Assembly: GCA_017961325.1 (NCBI GenBank)
Contig: JAGCXM010000014.1
Location: 1-64,000, forward strand
Direction: 5' to 3'
Length of the DNA stretch: 64,000 nucleotides
Origin: a bacterium
GTDB taxonomy: Bacteria > UBP6 > UBA1177
The position numbers and the translations under genes are program-made. This document shows positions 8,616-17,683 of this stretch, one piece after another. Every line of letters begins with the position of its first letter. The stretch's first letter is position 1. The notes below the pieces were generated by a model. The model ran no database searches and was not told the origin of the DNA. It was given only the letters and a program-made list of their open reading frames with translations.

Positions 8616-10685
8616 ATGACAAGAATTGAAAAACATCCTGTCCTTGAAGTTCCTCAGGGTCAGAAAGAAGTTGAATTCACTTTCGACGGTCAGAAGATGA
8701 CCGGTTACGAAGGCGAAGCCGTCAGCTCGGCTCTTTTTGCAAACGGCATCAGAAGGTTTTCGCTCCACAGAAACGGCAAGGCTCCGCAGGGTATCTTCTG
8801 CGCGAACGGCCAGTGCAGCCAGTGCACGGTAATCATTGACGGACTGCCTCAGAAATCGTGCATCACCCCTCTCAAAGCGGGAATGAAGATCGAAACCCTT
8901 AACGGCGTTCCGAAGCTTGCTGAAGACGACAGACCGGTAGAACACACCGAAAGACGCAACGAAAGCTGCGACGTTCTCGTTGTCGGCGGCGGCCCGAGCG
9001 GTCTCAATGCGACGATCGAACTTGCACAGCTCGGTTTCAACGTAATTTTAGTTGATGACAAGGCGAAACTCGGCGGCAAACTGCTGCTTCAGACCCACAA
9101 ATTCTTCGGAAGCGAGGAAGACTGCTTTGCAGGAACGCGCGGCGTTGACATCGCACACATCCTCGAAGAAAAAGTCAGAAGCTTCAAAAACGTAAAAATA
9201 TACACCGAAACGAGCGTTATCGGCGTTTTCAAAGACAAAAAGGCTGGTCTTTTCGTCAAAAATAAAAACTATGTCGTAGTCGATTTCAAAGGCCTCATCC
9301 TTTCGAGCGGCGCAAGAGAAAAGTCGGTCCTTTTCAAAGGCAACGACCTTCCCGGCGTTTACGGCGCAGGCGCTTTCCAGACTCTGGTAAACCGCGACCT
9401 CGTCAAAGCAGCTAAGAAAATACTCATCATCGGAAGCGGAAACGTAGGTCTCATCGGCGCATATCACGCTCTTCAGGCAGGTATCGAAGTTGCTGCCATC
9501 GTCGAGATCGCTCCGAAGATCAACGGATATAAAGTCCATGCCGACAAAATCAGAAGAATGGGCGTTCCGATATACCTCAGCACGACGGTCATTTCGGCTG
9601 AAGGCGACGGCAAAGTCGAAAGAGTCACGGTTGCCGAAGTTGACGAAAAGTGGAACCCGATCCTTGAAACGGCAAGAACCTACGAAGTCGACACGCTTCT
9701 TGTCGCTGTAGGTCTGAGCTCAGCGGACGAGCTTTTCACGCTTGCCGACCAGTATAAATTCAACGTCATGAAGACCGGAGACTGCGACGAGATCGCTGAG
9801 GCTTCATCGGCTATGTTCGGCGGCAAGATCACCGGCAGAAAAATGGCTGCGGCTCTCGGAAAGAGCGATGCGGCGATCGATGAAAGCTGGCTCAAAAAGG
9901 CAACTGTCCTCAAGTCGAGACCGGGAAACACGAAAGAGCCGGAAAAACCGGTCATCACGGCGAAATTCCAGCCGAAATTCTCCTGCCTTCAGGAGATCCC
10001 GTGCAACCCGTGCACCACGGTCTGCGCTAAAAAGGCGATCAAACTCAAAGGCGGGACCGGCACGATCATGGATACTCCTTATTTCGACGGCGAATGCATC
10101 GGCTGCGGAATGTGCGTAGCTGCATGCCCGGGCCTTGCTATCGCCCTTGCAAAGAAAGTCGACGATACTAAGGCTGAGATCGTTCTTCCGTATGAATTCA
10201 ACTGCGATTTCAAAGAGGGCGACAAGCTTCCGCTCACCGATATCGACGGAATTTTCCTTGAAGAAGGAACAGTCATCAAGACCGCTTACAACAAAAAGTA
10301 CAAAACGACTCTCGTCACCCTCAGCGTAACGGCTGCGAATGTCGCTGATATCGCCGGGATCAGATACCAGAGCGAAGAAATCACGAAACCGTGTCCGTTG
10401 CCTGATTTCACCTACGCTCCCGAAAACAGCATAGTCTGCCGCTGCGAGCATGTTAATGTTAAACAAATAGTTGATTTTATTAAGGAAAACAAGGTAAGGG
10501 ATGTCAATCAGCTCAAGCAGATCAGGGTCGGGATGGGCGCTTGCGGCAGCAAGACATGCAGCGTCCTCATGCCGATGATCTTCAGGATGGCGGGCGTAGA
10601 CTGGGCGGAAGTAACTCCCGGAAGGAAGAGACCTCTCACCGTCGAAACTCCGATGTACGCAATTGTAAACGAGGAGGAAAATTAA
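8616..10685 (+). CDS. Fused iron-sulfur/FAD amine or amino-acid dehydrogenase subunit
   Basis: A 689-residue multidomain oxidoreductase. An N-terminal 2Fe-2S ferredoxin-like domain has Cys62, 67, 70 and 82. A two-dinucleotide-binding flavoprotein core begins with GGGPSG at 124-129. Two 4Fe-4S motifs follow (Cys457/463/466/470 and Cys494/497/500/504), then a C-terminal BFD-like 2Fe-2S site (Cys608/610 and Cys643/648). This resembles fusions of the small and alpha subunits of HcnAB, sarcosine-oxidase or hydroxyproline-dehydrogenase type complexes. I start it at ATG 8616 (GGTGAG upstream). The next gene abuts it (TAA-ATG) and encodes the expected DAO-type catalytic partner. The substrate is unknown; an imino or amino acid is likely by analogy. 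Confidence 0.88.
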   Translation: MTRIEKHPVLEVPQGQKEVEFTFDGQKMTGYEGEAVSSALFANGIRRFSLHRNGKAPQGIFCANGQCSQCTVIIDGLPQKSCITPLKAGMKIETLNGVPKLAEDDRPVEHTERRNESCDVLVVGGGPSGLNATIELAQLGFNVILVDDKAKLGGKLLLQTHKFFGSEEDCFAGTRGVDIAHILEEKVRSFKNVKIYTETSVIGVFKDKKAGLFVKNKNYVVVDFKGLILSSGAREKSVLFKGNDLPGVYGAGAFQTLVNRDLVKAAKKILIIGSGNVGLIGAYHALQAGIEVAAIVEIAPKINGYKVHADKIRRMGVPIYLSTTVISAEGDGKVERVTVAEVDEKWNPILETARTYEVDTLLVAVGLSSADELFTLADQYKFNVMKTGDCDEIAEASSAMFGGKITGRKMAAALGKSDAAIDESWLKKATVLKSRPGNTKEPEKPVITAKFQPKFSCLQEIPCNPCTTVCAKKAIKLKGGTGTIMDTPYFDGECIGCGMCVAACPGLAIALAKKVDDTKAEIVLPYEFNCDFKEGDKLPLTDIDGIFLEEGTVIKTAYNKKYKTTLVTLSVTAANVADIAGIRYQSEEITKPCPLPDFTYAPENSIVCRCEHVNVKQIVDFIKENKVRDVNQLKQIRVGMGACGSKTCSVLMPMIFRMAGVDWAEVTPGRKRPLTVETPMYAIVNEEEN

Positions 10686-11834
10686 ATGAAAAGCTATGAT
10701 ATTCTCATAATCGGCGCAGGCAGCATCGGAACTCCGCTTGCATACAACCTTGCCAAGAAAGGTAAAAAAGTTTGCGTCATCGAAATGAACGCATCCACCG
10801 GAAGAGGCCAGAACAGAGCTGCTATCGGCGGACTCAGAGCGACATTCAGCGATCCGGCTAAGATCAAGATCTGCGCCGTTTCGATCAACGAGATCAGCCA
10901 CATGAAAGAAAACCACGGAATCGACGTCGACTGGGTCGAAGGCGGATACATCTACCCGATCTTCGAAGAACAGACCGAGAAAAATTTGAAAGAACTCCTC
11001 AAGCTCCAGAAGAGCATGGGGCTCAATATCGACTGGGTCCCGGCTGACGAGATCAAGGAAAGAGTTCCGGGAATACGCCCCGAAGGGCTTAGAGGCGGAA
11101 CGTTCTCGCCCAACGACGGAAGCGCTTCCCCGCTCAAGACGACAGGTGCTTTCTACAAGCTCGCAAGAGAATGCGGAGCAGAGTTCAACTTCCACGAAAA
11201 AGTCGTTTCGATGGAAGTCAAAGGCGGAAAGATCGTTTCAGTCAAAACCGACAAAGATACCTACTGCGCCGACCTCATCATCAACGCCGCAGGTCCTTTC
11301 AGCCGCGAGATCGGTGCAATGTGCGGAGTTGACATCCCTGTTTATCCGGACTGTCACGAAGGCGGAATCACCGAGCCGGTCGAATACTTTCTCCGCCCGA
11401 TGGTCGTTGACATCAGACCTGACGCGATTTCCCTCAACTACTACTTCTACCAGAACTACGAAGGCCAGTTCGTTTTCTGCATCACCCCGAAACCTTCGAT
11501 CAAAGGAACAGATATCGACAATACGAGCAATTTCATGCCGCAGGTAGTCGGAAGAATGCTTTCGCTCTATCCGAGACTCCGCAACATCCGCATCAGAAGA
11601 ACATGGAGAGGCCTTTACCCGATGACTCCTGACGGTTTCCCGATCGTCGGGAAAACAAAAGAAGTCGAAAATATGTTCCTTGCAACCGGTATGTGCGGAC
11701 AGGGCTACATGATCGGCAGCGGTCTCGGAAAGATTTTGTCCGAAATCATCGTTGACAATTCGCACGAATACGACTTCATCCTTGACCAGCTCACGCTTTA
11801 CCGCGATTTCTCGGGCGACGAGATGTTGAAATAG
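10686..11834 (+). CDS. DAO-family FAD oxidoreductase, catalytic partner
   Basis: 382 residues of the D-amino-acid-oxidase-like (DAO) flavoprotein family, close in layout to sarcosine oxidase beta, HcnC and glycine oxidase. The FAD-binding GAGSIG is at residues 10-15, and a C-terminal LATGMCGQGYMIGSG matches the family's second FAD contact. Its ribosome binding site (GAGGAGG) lies inside the last codons of the upstream gene, and the start codon directly follows that gene's stop, so translation is probably coupled. Electrons from substrate oxidation here would pass to the multi-cluster partner. Substrate identity is not visible. Confidence 0.88.
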   Translation: MKSYDILIIGAGSIGTPLAYNLAKKGKKVCVIEMNASTGRGQNRAAIGGLRATFSDPAKIKICAVSINEISHMKENHGIDVDWVEGGYIYPIFEEQTEKNLKELLKLQKSMGLNIDWVPADEIKERVPGIRPEGLRGGTFSPNDGSASPLKTTGAFYKLARECGAEFNFHEKVVSMEVKGGKIVSVKTDKDTYCADLIINAAGPFSREIGAMCGVDIPVYPDCHEGGITEPVEYFLRPMVVDIRPDAISLNYYFYQNYEGQFVFCITPKPSIKGTDIDNTSNFMPQVVGRMLSLYPRLRNIRIRRTWRGLYPMTPDGFPIVGKTKEVENMFLATGMCGQGYMIGSGLGKILSEIIVDNSHEYDFILDQLTLYRDFSGDEMLK

Positions 11835-11843
11835 GAGGTTTAA

Positions 11844-12053
11844 ATGTCACCAAAAAGCCGTCTTGCAGCCACGCTTCTCTGTATTTTTTTCGGTGAATTC
11901 GGTTTCCACAGATTTTATGTCGGCAAAATCGGCACGGGGCTCATCTGGCTCTGCACGGCCGGACTTTTCGGCATCGGCTGGGTTGTAGACCTCATCTTCA
12001 TAATCTGCGGCGAATTCAAAGACAAACACGGCGCAAAGCTCATTAACTGGTAA
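11844..12053 (+). CDS. TM2 domain protein
   Basis: 69 residues consisting of a TM2 domain: two hydrophobic hairpin helices with the family pattern GxxGxHRFYxGK between them (FGEFGFHRFYVGK) and GIGWVVDL in the second helix. Function of the family is unknown. AGGAGGT precedes the ATG. It lies nine bases after the DAO gene and may be carried on the same transcript. Confidence 0.9.
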   Translation: MSPKSRLAATLLCIFFGEFGFHRFYVGKIGTGLIWLCTAGLFGIGWVVDLIFIICGEFKDKHGAKLINW

Positions 12054-12110
12054 TCGAGTTAAGAAATACTGTCTGAACAACGAGTTGTACGGAACAGAGC
12101 TTCAAGCTTC

Positions 12111-12138
12111 TTGCCTTTTTTCTCTTTTTCATTAACAT
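12111..12138 (+). promoter_or_regulatory. Promoter of the FHA-sigma54 ATPase gene
   Basis: -35 TTGCCT (12111-12116), a 16-base spacer, -10 TAACAT (12133-12138), 30 bases before ATG 12168. Confidence 0.45.
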
Positions 12139-12167
12139 TTTTTGTTTTGTTTTTTTTGAGGTTTGAT

Positions 12168-13586
12168 ATGTATTTGCTTATATATCGTGCTGCGAAACAT
12201 CTTTTTTCTTTCTATATTAACAGTGCCAGAAAAAAAATCGTTATCGGCGGAGACGAAGGCGATATTCTCTTTCCTCAGGAATTGCACGACTGTGAACTTG
12301 TAATGCGCAAGGAATTCAACTTCGGGAAAAAAGACTATTCCTGGTGCCTTTATCCGGTATCCGGCGAGTTCAAACTCAACGGTAAAAAAATATCAGGTGG
12401 CGAGATTTTTGAAAATTCCGATGTTTTTTCATTACAGGATTTCAGTTTTTCTTTTTCTCCGACCTCAAACCTTTCACTGCTTTCCGCAGCCGCAGACGAA
12501 GTTCCTTCCAAAGTCGGCAACACGCTGATAATTGAAGATGAACCGACCGAATTCAAGAATATCGAAACAACCTACGGCGGTCTGCACAAAACTTTTGTTT
12601 TCAGACCGGGACGCAAAATCGTCATCGGAAGAAAAAATGCCGATGTTTCAGTCGCTTTCGACGAGGTTTCAAGCGAACATGTCGTTCTCGAAATGCAGGA
12701 AAAAGGAATAAATTTCATCAACAAAGGCAAAAACGGCACGTGGGTAAACGGCGTCAGGATAAACACAGGCCTTCTTGAAGAAGGAAAATATCACCTCTCG
12801 ATTGCCAGCAGACACGATGTCACGATAAAAATCAACAAGGAAAAAACGAGCGAAACCTTCCTCGCAGGGACGCTTTCACCATATTTTGAGCAGATTGAGA
12901 ACTGGCTCAACCAGCCCGTCCTGTTCCGCAACCATCCGATAATCCTTCTTTCGGGTGAAAGCGGCTCGGGCAAAGAAGTTTTCGCTGAATTCATCCACAA
13001 AACGAGCGGCAGAAAAAGGGCGTTCATTACCTACAACGCGGCGAGCATCCCCGAAACACTGGCCGAAAGCGAGCTTTTCGGTACGGCGAAGGGCGGCTTC
13101 ACCGGCGCGGAAGAGCGTGACGGAGCCTTCATGCAGGCTGACGGCGGCACTCTGTTCCTTGATGAAATCGCTGAAATTCCGATCAACCTTCAATCGAAAC
13201 TTCTCAGAGTCCTTGAAGACTGGAAAGTGCGCAAAGTGGGTGAAAGCGGTGTCGGAAGGACGGTCGACGTCAATCTCGTTCTTGCAACGAACAAAAATCT
13301 TGAAGACGCGGTAGAAGCGCAGACTTTCAGAAAAGACCTTTTCTACAGAGTTTCGACGCTGCACATCCAGATTCCGCCTCTGCGCGCACACAAAGACGAC
13401 ATCATCCCGCTTGCAAAGCACCTTTACCGTGCTCTGAGCGGCAGAGAACTCGCTATTGAAGACGCTGCTGCGGAAAAACTCGTCTCCTACGACTGGCCCG
13501 GCAACGTGCGTGAACTCAAAAGCGTGATAACGCGTTTCGCATACTCGGGCAAAAGCGTTCTCGGAAGCGGCGATCTTCAGTTCTGA
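12168..13586 (+). CDS. FHA-domain sigma-54 activator ATPase without DNA-binding domain
   Basis: 472 residues. Residues 20-100 look like a degenerate FHA fold. Residues 143-220 form a clear FHA domain (GRKIVIGR, SSEH, then NGTWVNG) that would bind a phosphothreonine. The AAA+ sigma-54-interaction domain follows, with Walker A GESGSGKE at 263-270, a GGFTGA loop at 309-314 (usual form GAFTGA), Walker B GGTLFLDE at 326-333 and a PPLRAHKDD sensor region. The protein ends soon after the AAA+ lid with no Fis-type helix-turn-helix. I start it at ATG 12168 (TGAGGT upstream); the longer frame would add a hydrophobic T-rich artefact. It probably activates sigma-54 RNA polymerase in response to Ser/Thr kinase signalling. 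Confidence 0.88.
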   Translation: MYLLIYRAAKHLFSFYINSARKKIVIGGDEGDILFPQELHDCELVMRKEFNFGKKDYSWCLYPVSGEFKLNGKKISGGEIFENSDVFSLQDFSFSFSPTSNLSLLSAAADEVPSKVGNTLIIEDEPTEFKNIETTYGGLHKTFVFRPGRKIVIGRKNADVSVAFDEVSSEHVVLEMQEKGINFINKGKNGTWVNGVRINTGLLEEGKYHLSIASRHDVTIKINKEKTSETFLAGTLSPYFEQIENWLNQPVLFRNHPIILLSGESGSGKEVFAEFIHKTSGRKRAFITYNAASIPETLAESELFGTAKGGFTGAEERDGAFMQADGGTLFLDEIAEIPINLQSKLLRVLEDWKVRKVGESGVGRTVDVNLVLATNKNLEDAVEAQTFRKDLFYRVSTLHIQIPPLRAHKDDIIPLAKHLYRALSGRELAIEDAAAEKLVSYDWPGNVRELKSVITRFAYSGKSVLGSGDLQF

Positions 13587-13597
13587 CGCGGTGAAAC

Positions 13598-14329
13598 ATG
13601 ACAAGATGCGACACACTTTCCGGTGATTTCAAGATTTTTCAGCCTGAAAACGGGCAGCGCTACAGCACAGACGACCTTCTGACCGCCTGGCTTGCGATAA
13701 AATGCGTTTCCGGCAATCCTCCTGCGCGTTTTTTAGACCTCGGGAGCGGCCTTGCAAGCGTTCCGATGATAGTTTTATGGAAATTCCAGCAACTGAGCGG
13801 CATCGGCATAGAAATCAGGCCGAACCGGTACGAACTCGCCGAAAAATCGCTTGAGACCAACGGTCTGACCGGGAGATTTCACATAATCCACGGAGATCTG
13901 CGTGAACTTGCTCTTGACGAAAAATTTGATCTCATCACTTCGACACCGCCTTACTACCAGAGTGCTGAAGGGCCGATCAGCGAAAATGATGACAAAGCGG
14001 CAGCCCGTTTTGAACTCAACGGAAACATCGAAGACTACTTCAAAACAGCCGCAAGACATCTGAGCCGAAACGGCCTTTTCATCACCGTTTACCCTTTTTT
14101 GTACGCCTCAAGAGTAGAAAATGCCGCCAGAAACTGCGGAATGTTCATAAATTCCAGAGCCGACTTCATTCCGAAAGCGGGGAAGCCTCCGCTAATTTCA
14201 ATATTTTCGTCATCGTTTTCAGAAAAAGAACTTGTCACGGAAACCCTGACGATGCGCGACGAAGCAGGAAACCACACAGCAGAATACAACAACGCACGGA
14301 TCTTGTGCGGATTTAAACCGAAAAAGTGA
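13598..14329 (+). CDS. SAM-dependent methyltransferase, TrmN6-like
   Basis: 243 residues of a class I methyltransferase. The SAM-binding motif is FLDLGSGLASVP near residues 45-56, an acidic E/IRPNR strand end follows, and the catalytic tetrapeptide region reads STPPYYQ, a variant of the NPPY found in adenine/N6 methyltransferases. The overall plan resembles TrmN6 (YfiC), which methylates A37 of tRNA1-Val, but the Asn of NPPY is Thr here, so the activity is uncertain. It lies 11 bases after the sigma-54 ATPase gene and seven bases before the Nudix gene, so the three probably form an operon. Confidence 0.75.
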   Translation: MTRCDTLSGDFKIFQPENGQRYSTDDLLTAWLAIKCVSGNPPARFLDLGSGLASVPMIVLWKFQQLSGIGIEIRPNRYELAEKSLETNGLTGRFHIIHGDLRELALDEKFDLITSTPPYYQSAEGPISENDDKAAARFELNGNIEDYFKTAARHLSRNGLFITVYPFLYASRVENAARNCGMFINSRADFIPKAGKPPLISIFSSSFSEKELVTETLTMRDEAGNHTAEYNNARILCGFKPKK

Positions 14330-14336
14330 GGTAACA

Positions 14337-14876
14337 ATGGCAAAAAACACGATAATTTCAGAAAAACAGGTCGCTGACATGCGCGTTTTTACGGTTTCTG
14401 AAGTCGAGCTCGACAAGTCTGGAAGGCGCGTGAAACATTCGGTCATCAGGTTCTGCGGAACCGCATCGATTCTGGCTATAACTAAAGAAGGCAAAATTCT
14501 GCTCGAAAAGCAGTACCGCACGCCGATAGACCGCTGGATCTACGAGATTCCGGCAGGAAAAATCGACAAGGGCGAAGATCCGACGCACTGCATAATCAGA
14601 GAACTCGAAGAAGAGACGGGGTACCGCCCGATAAAGATCACAAAAACCTTCGAAGCCTACACCTCATGCGGGTGCAGCGACGAATACATGCATTATTTCA
14701 CAGCTTTAGTCGAAAAAATTCCCGAAGGAGAACGCAAACTCTTTCCGGAGATCGACGAAGACCTTGAAATTCTCGAAGTGACGCCAGAGGAAGCGTGGAA
14801 AATGATCGAGGAAAAAGAGATCGTTGATGCGAAGTCGATCATGCTGATAACCGCATTCAAAGCTGGTCTGGCATAA
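14337..14876 (+). CDS. Nudix hydrolase, ADP-ribose pyrophosphatase type
   Basis: 179 residues. The Nudix box is exact: G-x5-E-x7-REL-x-EETGY, running from GKIDKGE to the EETGY at about residues 79-100. The N-terminal beta-sheet region and the length match NudF/ADP-ribose pyrophosphatases, which cleave ADP-ribose to AMP and ribose-5-phosphate. Preceded by AGTGAGG. Probably the last gene of a three-gene operon. Substrate specificity within ADPRase-like Nudix enzymes cannot be fixed from sequence alone. Confidence 0.9.
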   Translation: MAKNTIISEKQVADMRVFTVSEVELDKSGRRVKHSVIRFCGTASILAITKEGKILLEKQYRTPIDRWIYEIPAGKIDKGEDPTHCIIRELEEETGYRPIKITKTFEAYTSCGCSDEYMHYFTALVEKIPEGERKLFPEIDEDLEILEVTPEEAWKMIEEKEIVDAKSIMLITAFKAGLA

Positions 14877-14887
14877 ACCGGCAAATA

Positions 14888-14915
14888 TTGTTTTTATTTC
14901 GATTCTTATTAGAAT
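14888..14915 (+). promoter_or_regulatory. Promoter candidate of the MORN gene
   Basis: -35 TTGTTT (14888-14893), a 16-base spacer, -10 TAGAAT (14910-14915). The start codon at 14963 would then have a leader of about 40 bases. Confidence 0.4.
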
Positions 14916-14962
14916 CGCGCGTTTTTTTGATATTTTCGACTGGAGAACGTTATAAAAGCCTG

Positions 14963-15772
14963 ATGAAAACAAATTTTCTGCTTCTTTTTGCACTGCTTGC
15001 AACTATCTTTCCCTTTTTATCGCATGCCGACGATGATCTTGACGATTTGTCAATCGAGGATCGTGAAATCGAACCTCTGCCGCAGACCGATGCGAGAATA
15101 AACGGATACCGTGAAGATTATAAAAAACCGAAAGGTGAACTTATCCAGATTCCGGAAAAATACAAAAAAAAGAAAAAGAAGAGCAACACTGAAAATTTGA
15201 AGATTACGCCGGAAACGGAACCGATTCAGAAAGTGCAACCTGCGCCGGCAACCGGTTCAGGTCCCGTTATCACGGAAAAACCTAAGCCGGCAGCAATAAA
15301 AAATCAGCCGCAGACTGAGAAAAGGTCTGAAACAAACCCGCAAAACAAGCTGAAGCCCGGATACTACGGCGAAACGGTCGACGGGGTCCGCGAAGGAAAA
15401 GGCAAACTCGTTACGGAAAACAACGATCTTTACGACGGCAACTGGAAAAACGGCAAAAAACACGGACAGGGAATTTACATTTATTCAAACGGCATCAAAT
15501 ACAACGGAACGTGGAAAAATGACAGAATGGACGGCTACGGCTCGCTGATTTTCCCAAACGGAAGCTCGTATTACGGCGAGTTCCGCGACGGTGAAATTAC
15601 GGGAACCGGAACTTTCAAATATGCCGACAAAACCGAATATTCCGGCGGTTGGAAAAACGGAAAATGGCATGGCCGGGGCTGTTTCAAGCTTGCCAACGGC
15701 AAGGAAATAAAAGCTGTTTTTAACAATCAGCAGATAGTTACTTTCATAAATGACGACGGAGATTCAGAATAA
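14963..15772 (+). CDS. Exported MORN-repeat protein
   Basis: 269 residues. A signal peptide ends near SHA (residue 22). It is followed by a charged, Lys/Pro-rich linker (to about 135) and then five MORN repeats of the form YxGxWKNGxxxGxGxY, for example YDGNWKNGKKHGQG and YSGGWKNGKWHGRG. MORN repeats fold into an extended beta hairpin array and often bind lipids or proteins. I chose ATG 14963 because it opens the signal peptide. The only Shine-Dalgarno-like GGAG (14942) is 17 bases away, which is unusually far. It converges with the outer-membrane gene, with six bases between the stops. Confidence 0.8.
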   Translation: MKTNFLLLFALLATIFPFLSHADDDLDDLSIEDREIEPLPQTDARINGYREDYKKPKGELIQIPEKYKKKKKKSNTENLKITPETEPIQKVQPAPATGSGPVITEKPKPAAIKNQPQTEKRSETNPQNKLKPGYYGETVDGVREGKGKLVTENNDLYDGNWKNGKKHGQGIYIYSNGIKYNGTWKNDRMDGYGSLIFPNGSSYYGEFRDGEITGTGTFKYADKTEYSGGWKNGKWHGRGCFKLANGKEIKAVFNNQQIVTFINDDGDSE

Positions 15773-15778
15773 TCTATT

Positions 15779-17668
15779 TTAGAATCTTCCTTCAACCAAG
15801 AACATAAGACCGTGGACATCCATGACTTCGATGACGTCAGCTTCGCTTTTGTAAGTGCCGTCTTCCTGTGCAACCATTCTCTGGCGGTTGTGGTCACGGG
15901 TGAATGAGTATTCAAGCATCGCTGTGAATGAATCGCTGAACTGGTATTTGATGTCGGCTTTGACGAAGAAGATGTCAAGTGCGGCTCTTCCGGTCGGAAG
16001 CATTTCACGCGTTCTGTCGAAAGCGGTGCTGACTGCGTCGGTCGAAAGTCTTTCGCGGATGACCATCGTGTTTTTGCGGCCGTTTTCATCTTTTACGGTG
16101 TAGGTCGCAGGAATTTTGTAGCCGAAGCTTGCGCCGAACCAGAAGTTCCAGACGAAGTAGTCGGCAGAAACGGTGAAAAGATGTTCCGGAGTCTGCTCAG
16201 CTTCGCTCGGAATCGTCGTCCACGGATTTACGCCGGGGGCATCGAAAGTCATGAATGAAAGGTCGCGGTAGCTATACAAAAACATAGCTCTGAGCCCTTT
16301 CCAGCGGAAACCGAGGTCAATCGCCGCACCGTGTGCAAAGTAGTCTTCCGTTATCGGCATTGATTCGTTTTTGGCAGATGAAAGGTAATCCGCATTCTGA
16401 AGACGTTCGTTCTGGAAGAGGTATTCACCGCGGATTCTCCACGAAAAATCGGTCGTGTAGTCGGGGCGGATCCATGTTCCGTCGGAATAGGAGTTGATGC
16501 CTATCGGATCACCGAAACGGGAACCGTTGTTGTATTCGAGATATGCATCAATGCCGTAAGATTTAATGGTGTCGTCTTTCGGATTTGCAAGCAGCACATC
16601 GGAAATGTTTACGTTATCACCCTTGTCAATGAAGGCACCCTGAAGGCTTGCCTTGAGACCGAGCGGTTTGTTGTTGTAAGTCAAGCCGCCGAAAAATCCG
16701 TAAACTGTCTCTTTCGGAACGATTTCGGTCGAGAGTTTGTCCGTTTTTGACTGAGCATGAGCCTTGAAACCGAAATATACCGAAAAATCGGAGTATCCGT
16801 AAAGAACCTGAAATCCCGGAACGGGCGAAGAGTCGCTCTGAGGCCATACGGAAGCGTTTCCGCCCCAGCGGAGTCCGCGCAGCGTTCCTATCGCGATGTT
16901 GTCAGCGTTATACGGATAAAGAGTAATGTTGAATCTGTGCGTCGTCGGATGACGGAAATCAATTTCAAGGAATGAACGGTCTTCCTTCAGAGATGTCGTG
17001 AGTTTGTCTGACATCGCATCGACTGCGTTGTACATCGCGAAAGAGAGCGACATTCTCGCCGTGAGGTAAGGCAGAAAACCCTTTTCTTCGTGGAAAAGCG
17101 AAAGTTTCGTCGAACTTTTAACGTTGTTGGAGTACCCGTAGACTCTGTCGGCGAAATCTTCATATTCATACCTTGAACCGATGTCCCATTTCGGAGAATA
17201 CTGCGAATTGTCGCGGAGGTTGTCGTCGCCCATGATGAATGCGATACTGCTTTTGGTGTAGCTTGTCTGGATGAGGCCGTTCGTGTCCTCAGTGCCGTAG
17301 ACTTCCTTCTTTTCAGCAGCCGCATCTTCCGTTTTTTCACCTTCTTCCGGCTTTGCTTCCGCCTGAGCCGTCACGGTTTCGTCACCTTCTTTAGCTCCGG
17401 CTTCTTTCTTTTCCGCCTCTTTTTCCGCCTCTTTTTTCGCCATTTCTTCGGCAACGGCTTCACGGACGAGTTTCGCAAGTTCTTCCTTCGAGACCGTTAC
17501 CGTGTCGTCGTCGTCCTTCGTCCCAACGGTTTCCTGAAGATACTTCTCATAATAGTTTTCAACACTTTCGTCTGCAGACACCTCGGATCCGCTTTCTTCA
17601 CCCTGTGCTTCCTGTGCAGACAGTGAAAAAACTAAAATAAGGGAAATTAAAAAAATGATTTTTTTCAT
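15779..17668 (-). CDS. Outer-membrane porin-like barrel with N-terminal coiled coil
   Basis: 629 residues. A signal peptide (cleavage near SLSAQ) is followed by an acidic, Glu/Lys/Ala-rich coiled-coil region (about residues 60-130). About 480 residues of alternating beta strands rich in Tyr, Trp and Gly then end in VEGRF. The C-terminal Phe and strand pattern indicate an outer-membrane barrel of porin type, and the coiled coil recalls the periplasmic trimerisation helix of OprP-like porins. What it transports is unknown. It lies 15 bases downstream of the lipoprotein gene, so the two form an operon. Confidence 0.72.
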   Translation of the reverse strand: MKKIIFLISLILVFSLSAQEAQGEESGSEVSADESVENYYEKYLQETVGTKDDDDTVTVSKEELAKLVREAVAEEMAKKEAEKEAEKKEAGAKEGDETVTAQAEAKPEEGEKTEDAAAEKKEVYGTEDTNGLIQTSYTKSSIAFIMGDDNLRDNSQYSPKWDIGSRYEYEDFADRVYGYSNNVKSSTKLSLFHEEKGFLPYLTARMSLSFAMYNAVDAMSDKLTTSLKEDRSFLEIDFRHPTTHRFNITLYPYNADNIAIGTLRGLRWGGNASVWPQSDSSPVPGFQVLYGYSDFSVYFGFKAHAQSKTDKLSTEIVPKETVYGFFGGLTYNNKPLGLKASLQGAFIDKGDNVNISDVLLANPKDDTIKSYGIDAYLEYNNGSRFGDPIGINSYSDGTWIRPDYTTDFSWRIRGEYLFQNERLQNADYLSSAKNESMPITEDYFAHGAAIDLGFRWKGLRAMFLYSYRDLSFMTFDAPGVNPWTTIPSEAEQTPEHLFTVSADYFVWNFWFGASFGYKIPATYTVKDENGRKNTMVIRERLSTDAVSTAFDRTREMLPTGRAALDIFFVKADIKYQFSDSFTAMLEYSFTRDHNRQRMVAQEDGTYKSEADVIEVMDVHGLMFLVEGRF

Positions 17669-17683
17669 GGCAATTCTCCGAAA

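Noticed and set aside
9804-11195. 463-codon minus-strand frame over the FAD oxidoreductase genes
   Set aside because: Antisense to two well-supported coding sequences and no recognisable motif.
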